Source of the DNA: Lachnospiraceae bacterium | GTDB lineage: Bacteria; Bacillota; Clostridia; Lachnospirales; Lachnospiraceae | Length of the DNA stretch: 35,417 nucleotides | Assembly: GCA_004556655.1 (NCBI GenBank) | Contig: SFGF01000041.1 | Span: 1 to 35,417 of the forward strand | Reading direction: 5' to 3' | Shown here: piece by piece, positions 23,918 through 30,811 of the stretch | Numbering within the stretch: the first letter of the stretch is position 1 | Layout: the number at the start of each line of letters is the position of its first letter | Position numbers and translations under genes: made by a program | The notes under the pieces: model-generated | Seen by the model: only the letters and a program-made list of their open reading frames with translations | What the model was told of the DNA's origin: nothing | Database searches by the model: none

Positions 23918-23946
23918 AGTATATCCGATGTGAAGAAAAAAGTCAA
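23918..23946 (-). promoter_or_regulatory. Promoter of the tandem tRNA-Leu genes
   Basis: On the minus strand, TTGACT (23941-23946), 17 bases, then TATACT (23918-23923). The predicted start is about 35 bases ahead of the first tRNA. It is divergent from the carA promoter, with 45 A/T-rich bases between the -35 boxes. Confidence 0.78.
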
Positions 23947-23991
23947 TACTTTTTTTAGATAATTTTTTATTTTTTATTTCAATTGTAACTA

Positions 23992-24020
23992 TTGAAATGA
24001 AGATTGCTTTGTGGTAAAAT
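23992..24020 (+). promoter_or_regulatory. Promoter of the carA-carB operon
   Basis: TTGAAA (23992-23997), a 17-base spacer and TAAAAT (24015-24020) with the extended -10 TG one base upstream. It leaves a leader of about 150 bases before carA. Confidence 0.78.
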
Positions 24021-24036
24021 TTCTAAGATTACGCGA

Positions 24037-24123
24037 GGGGGAGTGATTTCAGGGGAAATTGTCTCCCTTTTCCTATGTAAAGACAGTATACAAATGTAAA
24101 AGAACTTCCACCTTTGCCGGTGG
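24037..24123 (+). promoter_or_regulatory. carA leader with two stem-loops, possible attenuator
   Basis: The first hairpin pairs GGGAG (24039-24043) with CTCCC (24063-24067) and, inside, ATTTC with GAAAT, followed by four T (24068-24071). The second pairs CCACC (24108-24112) with GGTGG (24119-24123). Pyrimidine or arginine control by attenuation would be expected for this operon, but I do not recognise a PyrR-binding consensus or an antiterminator, so the role is open. Confidence 0.4.
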
Positions 24124-24177
24124 TGAACAATTATTACGTATCGATTGTCTGAAGAATAAAATGAGAAAGGAAACGGA

Positions 24178-25254
24178 ATGATGAAAGCTTTTTTAATTCT
24201 TGAAGATGGACATGTATTTACCGGAACCAGCATTGGATCCAGAAAAGAAATCATCAGTGAGATTGTATTCAATACTTCCATGACCGGTTATCTGGAAGTG
24301 CTGACCGATCCTTCCTATGCAGGGCAGGCAGTATGCATGACATATCCGCTGATCGGTAATTATGGAATTTGCTATGAGGATGCCGAGTCTCTGAGACCAT
24401 GGCCGGATGGATATATTGTTCGGGAACTTTCCAGGATGCCCAGCAATTTCCGCTGCGAAGACACCATTCAGAATTTCCTGAAACGGTTTGATATTCCGGG
24501 TATTGCCGGTATTGATACAAGGGCACTGACAAAGATTTTGAGAGAAAAAGGAACCATGAACGGTATGATCACTACGGATGAAAACTATGATCTGGATGTT
24601 ATCATTCCGCGGCTGAAAGCATATAATACCGGAAAAGTAGTAGATAAAGTTACCTGCTCTGAGAAAAAAGTTCTGAAAGGAAACGGAAAGAAAGTTGCCC
24701 TTCTCGATCTGGGAGCGAAAAATAATATTGCCAAGTCTTTGAACCAGAGAGGCTGTGAAGTGACCATTTATCCGGCATCAACCACAGCTGAGGAGATTCT
24801 GGCCGGTCAGCCGGATGGTATCATGTTGTCCAACGGCCCCGGAGATCCTAAGGAGTGTACAGAAGTTATTAAAGAAATTCGAAAACTGTATGAATCCGAT
24901 ACCCCGATTTTTGCAATTTGTCTGGGACATCAGCTCATGGCACTTGCCACGGGAGCAGATACCCACAAAATGAAATATGGACACAGAGGCGGTAACCACC
25001 CTGTAAAAGACCTGGAGACCGGAAGAGTGTACATTTCTTCCCAGAATCATGGCTATGTGGTGGATACAGATAATCTGGACCCAAATGTGGCAGTTCCTGC
25101 ATTTGTAAATGTAAATGACGGAACCAATGAAGGTCTTAAATATACAGGAAAAAATATTTTTACTGTGCAGTTTCATCCGGAAGCGTGTCCGGGACCGCAG
25201 GATTCCGGCTATCTGTTTGACCGGTTTATCAAAATGATGGGAGGAGAAAACTAA
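24178..25254 (+). CDS. carA: Carbamoyl-phosphate synthase small (glutaminase) subunit
   Basis: Hydrolyses glutamine and passes ammonia to CarB for carbamoyl phosphate, the precursor of pyrimidines and arginine. The 358 residues include the N-terminal CarA domain (LEDGHVFTG, FNTSMTGYLEVLTDPSYAGQ) and a C-terminal class I glutamine amidotransferase with SNGPGDP, the nucleophile Cys248 in FAICLGHQLMA, and the late VQFHPEACPGP containing the catalytic His-x-Glu. The length is normal. Two consecutive ATG codons occur at 24178 and 24181; AGAAAGGAAACGG upstream could serve either, so residue numbers may shift by one. The stop overlaps the carB start by one base (TAATG), indicating translational coupling. 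Confidence 0.97.
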   Translation: MMKAFLILEDGHVFTGTSIGSRKEIISEIVFNTSMTGYLEVLTDPSYAGQAVCMTYPLIGNYGICYEDAESLRPWPDGYIVRELSRMPSNFRCEDTIQNFLKRFDIPGIAGIDTRALTKILREKGTMNGMITTDENYDLDVIIPRLKAYNTGKVVDKVTCSEKKVLKGNGKKVALLDLGAKNNIAKSLNQRGCEVTIYPASTTAEEILAGQPDGIMLSNGPGDPKECTEVIKEIRKLYESDTPIFAICLGHQLMALATGADTHKMKYGHRGGNHPVKDLETGRVYISSQNHGYVVDTDNLDPNVAVPAFVNVNDGTNEGLKYTGKNIFTVQFHPEACPGPQDSGYLFDRFIKMMGGEN

Positions 25255-28200
25255 TGCCAAAGAATCCGGATATTAAAAAAGTACTGATGATTGGCTCCGG
25301 CCCGATCGTGATTGGTCAGGCTGCTGAGTTTGACTACGCAGGTACACAGGCCTGCCGTTCACTGAAAGAGGAAGGAATCGAAGTTGTACTGCTCAACTCC
25401 AATCCGGCAACCATCATGACGGATAAGGATATTGCAGATAAAGTATATATTGAGCCTTTGACTGTAGAAGTGGTGGAACAGCTGATTCTGAAAGAAAAAC
25501 CGGACAGCGTTCTTCCTACCCTGGGAGGTCAGGCAGGTTTGAACCTGGCTATGGAGTTGGAAGAGAGAGGTTTCCTGAAAGAACACAATGTCCGTCTGAT
25601 CGGAACTACTTCTATGACGATCAAAAAAGCGGAAGATCGTCAGGAATTTAAAGATACTATGGAAAAAATCGGTGAGCCTGTTGCGGCTTCGCTGGTTGTT
25701 AAGTCCGTGGAAGACGGTATTGCCTTTACCAATACCATCGGATATCCGGTGGTACTCCGTCCGGCTTATACTCTGGGTGGAAGCGGCGGCGGTATTGCCC
25801 ACAATGAAGCTGAATTGGTGGAAATTCTGGAAAATGGTCTCCGGCTTTCCCGTGTAGGTGAAGTTCTGGTAGAACGCTGCATCGCCGGCTGGAAAGAAAT
25901 CGAGTACGAGGTAATGCGCGATGGTGCCGGTAACTGCATTACGGTATGTAATATGGAAAATATTGATCCCGTTGGTGTGCATACCGGTGACAGTATCGTA
26001 GTGGCACCTTCTCAGACACTGGGAGATAAAGAATACCAGATGCTGCGTACGTCTGCACTGAATATTATCACAGAGCTGGGTATTACCGGAGGATGTAATG
26101 TGCAGTATGCATTGAATCCAGACAGCTTTGAATATTGTGTAATCGAGGTAAATCCCCGTGTGTCCCGTTCATCAGCACTTGCAAGTAAGGCTACCGGTTA
26201 TCCGATCGCGAAGGTTGCAGCCAAGATTGCGCTGGGTTATACGCTGGACGAGATTCCGAATGCGATTACAGGAAAAACATATGCCAGCTTTGAGCCTATG
26301 CTGGATTACTGCGTGGTTAAGATTCCGAGACTGCCGTTTGACAAATTTATCAGTGCCAAACGTACATTGACCACACAGATGAAAGCTACCGGAGAGGTTA
26401 TGAGTATCTGCAATAACTTCGAAGGTGCGCTTATGAAGGCAATCCGTTCTCTGGAACAACATGTGGACAGTCTGATGTCCTATGATTTCTCAGATCTTTC
26501 CAGAGAAGAGATGAAAGAAGCACTGCAGATTGTGGATGATATGCGTCTGTGGAGAATTGCTCAGGCTCTCCGGATGGGCATTGGGCAGGAAGAGATTCAT
26601 GAGATTACCAGAATAGACAGATGGTTTATTGATAAGGTAGCCATCATTACTGAGATGGAATTTGCTCTTAAGACAAGAGAACTGGATGAAGATTTGCTTA
26701 GAGAAGCAAAGCGGATGGAATTCCCGGATTATGTTGTAGCAAAGCTGAATGGAAAGACGGAAGAACGGGTAAAAGCCATGAGAAAAGAGTTTGGCATTAC
26801 CGCTGCTTACAAGATGGTTGATACCTGTGCGGCAGAATTTGCAGCGACTACTCCATATTATTATTCCGTATATGGAGGGGAGAATGAAGCTGTATGCACC
26901 GAAGGCAAGAAAAAAGTTCTGGTTCTGGGTTCCGGTCCGATCCGTATCGGTCAGGGTATCGAGTTCGATTTCTGCTCTGTACATTGTACCTGGGCATTTG
27001 CAAAAGAAGGATATGAGACGATTATTGTAAATAATAACCCGGAAACGGTAAGTACGGACTTTGATATTGCTGACAAGCTGTATTTTGAACCTCTTACACC
27101 GGAAGATGTGGAAAATATCGTAAATATTGAAAAACCGGATGGTGCAGTCGTACAGTTTGGTGGACAGACCGCGATTAAGTTGACAGAGGCTCTGATGAAG
27201 ATGGGAGTTCCGATTCTTGGAACCTCCGCTGAAAATGTTGACGCTGCCGAAGACAGAGAGCTTTTTGATGCCATCCTGGAGCAGTGCGAGATCCCGAGAC
27301 CGAAGGGACATACCGTATACACAGCAGATGAAGCAATCCGCGCTGCCAATGAACTGGGATATCCGGTACTGGTTCGCCCTTCTTACGTTCTGGGCGGTCA
27401 GGGTATGCAGATTGCCATCAATGACGAAGATGTGGACCAGTATATTGGCATTATCAATCGAATTGCTCAGGAACATCCGATTCTGGTGGATAAGTATCTG
27501 GTAGGAAAAGAGATTGAGGTAGATGCAGTATGTGATGGGGAAGACATTGTAATCCCCGGTATCATGGAGCATATTGAGCGCGCCGGTATTCATTCCGGAG
27601 ACAGTATATCTGTATATCCTGCTCAGACCATCAGCCGTAAGGCAAAAGAGACGATTGAAGAATATACAAAACGTCTCGCCCGAGCCCTGCACGTGGTAGG
27701 TATGATCAATATTCAGTTTATCGTATGCGGAGAGGAAGTTTATGTCATCGAGGTAAACCCACGTTCCAGCCGTACCGTGCCGTATATCAGCAAGGTTACC
27801 GGTATTCCGATCGTTCCGTTGGCAGCAAAAGCCATCATGGGTTACAAATTGAGAGATATGGGCTATACACCGGGACTTCAGCCGGAGGCAAAATATTTTG
27901 CAATCAAGATGCCGGTATTCTCCTTCGAGAAAATCCGAGGTGCAGATATCAGCCTTGGACCGGAGATGAAGTCTACCGGAGAATGTCTGGGAATTGCGGA
28001 AAGCTTCAACGAAGCCTTGTACAAGGCATTCCTGGGCGCGGGTATCAATCTGCCAAAATATAAAAATATGATCATGACGGTAAGAGACGAGGATAAAGAG
28101 GAAGCGACAGAGATTGCAAAGAGGTTTGAAGCACTGGGATACAGAATCTATGCTACCCGCGGTACGGCTGAGACATTGAAAGCAGCAGGTGTGAAGGCAA

Positions 28201-28451
28201 TCCGTACCAATAAGATCGAACAGTCTTCTCCAAACCTATTGGATTTGATTCTGGGACATAAGATAGACCTTGTTATTGATACTCCTTCTCAGGGGGTTGA
28301 ACATTCCAAGGATGGTTTCCTGATCCGAAGAAATGCTATTGAGACAGGGGTCAATGTACTGACTGCTATGGATACAGCAAGAGCACTTGTTACCAGTCTG
28401 GAGAATACGGACTTGAATAAACTGACACTGATAGATATTGCACAGATTTAG
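25254..28451 (+). CDS. carB: Carbamoyl-phosphate synthase large subunit
   Basis: Builds carbamoyl phosphate from bicarbonate, ammonia and two ATP. The 1065 residues show the expected internal duplication: MIGSGPIVIGQAAEFDYAG at the start and VLGSGPIRIGQGIEFDFCS near residue 560 open two pre-ATP-grasp/ATP-grasp halves. The ATP-grasp loops YTLGGSGGGI and YVLGGQGMQI and the metal-site VIEVNPRVSRSSALASK and VIEVNPRSSRTVPYISK follow in each. The C-terminal allosteric domain contains YRIYATRGTAE and the end of an MGS fold. Length and motifs are complete, with no lesion seen. It shares the TAATG overlap with carA, and its stop is followed within 20 bases by uppP, so undecaprenyl phosphate recycling is likely in the same transcript. 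Confidence 0.97.
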   Translation: MPKNPDIKKVLMIGSGPIVIGQAAEFDYAGTQACRSLKEEGIEVVLLNSNPATIMTDKDIADKVYIEPLTVEVVEQLILKEKPDSVLPTLGGQAGLNLAMELEERGFLKEHNVRLIGTTSMTIKKAEDRQEFKDTMEKIGEPVAASLVVKSVEDGIAFTNTIGYPVVLRPAYTLGGSGGGIAHNEAELVEILENGLRLSRVGEVLVERCIAGWKEIEYEVMRDGAGNCITVCNMENIDPVGVHTGDSIVVAPSQTLGDKEYQMLRTSALNIITELGITGGCNVQYALNPDSFEYCVIEVNPRVSRSSALASKATGYPIAKVAAKIALGYTLDEIPNAITGKTYASFEPMLDYCVVKIPRLPFDKFISAKRTLTTQMKATGEVMSICNNFEGALMKAIRSLEQHVDSLMSYDFSDLSREEMKEALQIVDDMRLWRIAQALRMGIGQEEIHEITRIDRWFIDKVAIITEMEFALKTRELDEDLLREAKRMEFPDYVVAKLNGKTEERVKAMRKEFGITAAYKMVDTCAAEFAATTPYYYSVYGGENEAVCTEGKKKVLVLGSGPIRIGQGIEFDFCSVHCTWAFAKEGYETIIVNNNPETVSTDFDIADKLYFEPLTPEDVENIVNIEKPDGAVVQFGGQTAIKLTEALMKMGVPILGTSAENVDAAEDRELFDAILEQCEIPRPKGHTVYTADEAIRAANELGYPVLVRPSYVLGGQGMQIAINDEDVDQYIGIINRIAQEHPILVDKYLVGKEIEVDAVCDGEDIVIPGIMEHIERAGIHSGDSISVYPAQTISRKAKETIEEYTKRLARALHVVGMINIQFIVCGEEVYVIEVNPRSSRTVPYISKVTGIPIVPLAAKAIMGYKLRDMGYTPGLQPEAKYFAIKMPVFSFEKIRGADISLGPEMKSTGECLGIAESFNEALYKAFLGAGINLPKYKNMIMTVRDEDKEEATEIAKRFEALGYRIYATRGTAETLKAAGVKAIRTNKIEQSSPNLLDLILGHKIDLVIDTPSQGVEHSKDGFLIRRNAIETGVNVLTAMDTARALVTSLENTDLNKLTLIDIAQI

Positions 28452-28468
28452 TGAATATTGGAGAGGGT

Positions 28469-29368
28469 ATGGATATTATTGAATTATTAAAGGTCGTATT
28501 CCTGGGGATTGTAGAAGGAATTACGGAATGGCTGCCTGTGAGCAGTACCGGACATATGATACTGGTGGATGAATTTATTACATTGAAGGTATCAAAAGAA
28601 TTCTGGGAAATGTTTTTGGTGGTGATTCAGCTGGGGGCAGTACTGGCTGTGGTAGTGCTGGATTTTAAAAAATTGTGGCCGTTTCACCGAAATGATCCTT
28701 CCAGAGAGAGTAATTGGAAGTATATCAGTCAGAACGAAAAACTGGCAAAGATACAGGGATTTACGGACAAATATGTGAATATGAGTAAAATTGTCCTGTG
28801 GCTTAAGATTCTGGTTTCCTGTGTTCCGGCTATTATCGTAGGTCTGCCGTTTAATGACTGGATCGAAAAGCATTTTAACAATTATATTGTGGTTTCGGTT
28901 ATGCTGATCGTATATGGTGTGCTGTTTATTGTCATAGAAAATTACAATCAACAAAGGACACCTGACAGAAAGAAACTAAGCGATATCACATTTAAAGATG
29001 CATTGTTTGTGGGAATTTTTCAGCTTCTGGCACTGATTCCCGGAACTTCCCGGTCGGGTGCTACGATTATCGGAGGAATCCTTCTGGGAATGAGCCGGAA
29101 GCTGGCCGCAGAATATACATTCTTTTTGGCAATACCGGTTATGTTTGGCGCCAGCCTTTTAAAAGTGGTCAAGTTCGGATTCCATTTTACCGGAGCAGAG
29201 ATCGTGTATCTGCTTTTGGGAATGGCGGTAGCATTTGCAGTATCCGTTCTGGCAATTAAGTTCCTGATGGGATATATCAAAAAACACGACTTTAAAGTGT
29301 TCGGCTGGTACAGAATTGTACTTGGCATAATTGTTCTGGCATATTTTATGATCACCAGATATCTGTGA
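28469..29368 (+). CDS. uppP: Undecaprenyl-diphosphatase
   Basis: Dephosphorylates undecaprenyl pyrophosphate, regenerating the lipid carrier used for peptidoglycan and for the polysaccharide locus in this window; overexpression of the family gives bacitracin resistance. The 299-residue polytopic protein has the two BacA/UppP signatures, GIVEGITEWLPVSSTGH near residues 13-29 and LIPGTSRSGATII further on. I prefer ATG 28469, with GGAGAGG just upstream, giving MDIIELLKVVFLGIVEG, over GTG 28451, which overlaps the carB stop. Eight or so hydrophobic segments are visible. Insertions between helices 2 and 3 (the KYISQNEKLAKIQGF region) are larger than in E. coli BacA but common in Clostridia. Confidence 0.96.
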   Translation: MDIIELLKVVFLGIVEGITEWLPVSSTGHMILVDEFITLKVSKEFWEMFLVVIQLGAVLAVVVLDFKKLWPFHRNDPSRESNWKYISQNEKLAKIQGFTDKYVNMSKIVLWLKILVSCVPAIIVGLPFNDWIEKHFNNYIVVSVMLIVYGVLFIVIENYNQQRTPDRKKLSDITFKDALFVGIFQLLALIPGTSRSGATIIGGILLGMSRKLAAEYTFFLAIPVMFGASLLKVVKFGFHFTGAEIVYLLLGMAVAFAVSVLAIKFLMGYIKKHDFKVFGWYRIVLGIIVLAYFMITRYL

Positions 29369-29428
29369 CATTATGGGGCTAAAGATTTTTTGGCTTCAAT
29401 ATCATAATAGAAGTAAGAGGGATAAAAG

Positions 29429-30361
29429 ATGGAGAAAAAGAAAGTTGTAATCGCTTTGGGACATCGTGCACTGGGCAATACTCTCCCGGAGCAGAAAGAG
29501 GCAACAAAGAAAACAGCAAAAATCATTGCCCGTCTGGTAAAAGAAGGAGCGGAAATCGTTATTTCTCACAGCAATGCTCCTCAGGTGGGGATGATTCATA
29601 CTGCAATGAATGAATTTGGAAAATATCATCCGGACTATACATTTGCACCGATGTCTGTCTGCTCTGCCATGAGTCAGGGATATATCGGTTATGACCTGCA
29701 GAATGCCATTCGTTCAGAGCTGATGAAAGATGGAATTTACAAACCGGTATGCACTGTTCTTACACAGGTGATCGTGGATCCATATGATGAAGCCTTTGCT
29801 GAACCGGTAAAGATTATCGGACGTATTCTGAATGCACAGGAAGCAGAGGAAGAGGAGAAAAAGGGAAATTATGTGACAAAAGTAGGCGAGGGATACAGGA
29901 GAATCGTAGCAGCACCCAAGCCCCAAAAAATCGTGGAGATTGATTCAATCCGTGCCCTGCTGGATGCGGGACAGATTGTCATTGCCTGCGGCGGCGGCGG
30001 AATTCCTGTACTGGAACAGAAGACGGAATTGAAAGGCGCAAGCGCGGTAATTGAAAAAGATTATACAGCAGGACGTCTGGCAGAACTGTTGGATGCAGAT
30101 GAACTGATGATTCTTACCAGCGTGGAAAAAGTTGCGGTAGGATATCATACGGCGGAAGAGGAGCTCCTGGGTGAGATTACCGTAGAAACAGCGAAAGAAT
30201 ATATGGCTCAGAACCAGTTTGAGGCTACTACTATGCTTCCGAAAGTAGAAGCTTCTGTGGATTTTGTTGAAAAAGGCCAGGGAAGAAAAGCAGTTATTAC
30301 TTCTATAGATAAAGCAGTAGAAGGATATCTTGGGAAAACAGGAACTGTGATCACAAAATAA
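29429..30361 (+). CDS. arcC: Carbamate kinase
   Basis: Interconverts carbamoyl phosphate + ADP and carbamate + ATP. It usually yields ATP in fermentation of arginine, citrulline, agmatine or purine-derived carbamoyl compounds. The 310 residues have VVIALGHRALGNTLPEQ at the N-terminus (Gly where many members have Gly-Gly-Asn), then VISHSNAPQVG, the SYGYIGYDLQ-like SQGYIGYDLQ, ACGGGGIPV for the carbamoyl-phosphate site, VIEKDYTAGRLAELLDADELMILT for nucleotide binding, and the terminal AVITSIDKAVEGYLG. No arcA, arcB or transporter lies beside it. Its partner here is carAB, which makes the same metabolite, so control of flux direction would matter. A GAGGG ribosome site precedes the start, and a 20-base-arm hairpin follows 30 bases after the stop. 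Confidence 0.96.
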   Translation: MEKKKVVIALGHRALGNTLPEQKEATKKTAKIIARLVKEGAEIVISHSNAPQVGMIHTAMNEFGKYHPDYTFAPMSVCSAMSQGYIGYDLQNAIRSELMKDGIYKPVCTVLTQVIVDPYDEAFAEPVKIIGRILNAQEAEEEEKKGNYVTKVGEGYRRIVAAPKPQKIVEIDSIRALLDAGQIVIACGGGGIPVLEQKTELKGASAVIEKDYTAGRLAELLDADELMILTSVEKVAVGYHTAEEELLGEITVETAKEYMAQNQFEATTMLPKVEASVDFVEKGQGRKAVITSIDKAVEGYLGKTGTVITK

Positions 30362-30390
30362 AGTAATTGAGTTTGTGAAGAAATGTGCGA

Positions 30391-30448
30391 GAAATTGAGC
30401 AGTTTGTTTTGGAAAGAGGTTTGTTTCTGAAACAGACTGCTCAATTTC
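30391..30448 (+). terminator. Large hairpin after arcC, probable terminator
   Basis: Arms 30391-30410 and 30429-30448 pair over 20 positions with only two wobble or mismatched positions, around an 18-base loop. T-runs on either side are short, so it may work as a bidirectional or imperfect terminator or an mRNA-stabilising element. Confidence 0.65.
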
Positions 30449-30811
30449 GTTGATACCCCTTACAAATCAAAAAGGTTTAATATTTTTTCAACTTTTCTTA
30501 AGAGATTTTCGAATTCTTTTAGAAATTATACATAATCCTCTCACATTTACCTCCTATACTATAACCCAGATAGTTGATTAACCACTCACTATCTCCCCCC
30601 TCATTAAAAGCAGAAGAAAAGCCACTTTGCATAAGCAGGTGGCTTTTTCTGTGTCATTTTGTAATCATAAAAAGATTATTAAAATACAGGGGAAGGCATT
30701 GCTAAAAAAAGATGGTGTGTATATTATGAGTTAGATGACTTAACAAAGAGGTGGGAGGATTGACAGAAAACAATAAAAGGTTTGAAAAAGATTTAAGGAG
30801 GAAAAACAGGC
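30449..30811 (+). other. Gene-free stretch upstream of the ABC exporter
   Basis: About 360 bases, very A/T-rich at 30475-30540. It contains a possible small RNA ending at 30648 (listed separately), no convincing ORF, and a weak promoter-like TTGTAA (30659-30664) before the ABC gene. A MarR-type regulator often precedes this kind of exporter, but I cannot see one here. Confidence 0.6.
30561..30648 (+). ncRNA. Candidate small RNA ending in a strong terminator
   Basis: A stem-loop AGATAGT/ACTATCT (30568-30574, 30588-30594) is followed by a C-run and then a strong terminator. In the terminator AAAAGCCAC (30617-30625) pairs with GTGGCTTTT (30639-30647), an inner TGC/GCA stem adds to it, and the T-tract lies at 30644-30648. 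A TATACT box at 30555-30560 could be a -10, but no good -35 is seen. The terminator has no ORF in front of it, since arcC already ends with its own hairpin. That is why I suggest an independent RNA; it could equally be a second terminator of arcC. Confidence 0.35.

Noticed and set aside
26490..27692. 400-residue minus-strand ORF within carB
   Set aside because: Antisense to the highly conserved CarB. Its composition reflects the complement of carB codons, and no domain can be recognised.
30723..30811. Possible remnant of a MarR-type regulator ahead of the exporter genes
   Set aside because: Short open segments exist in two frames but show no recognisable winged-helix residues, so I could not support it.
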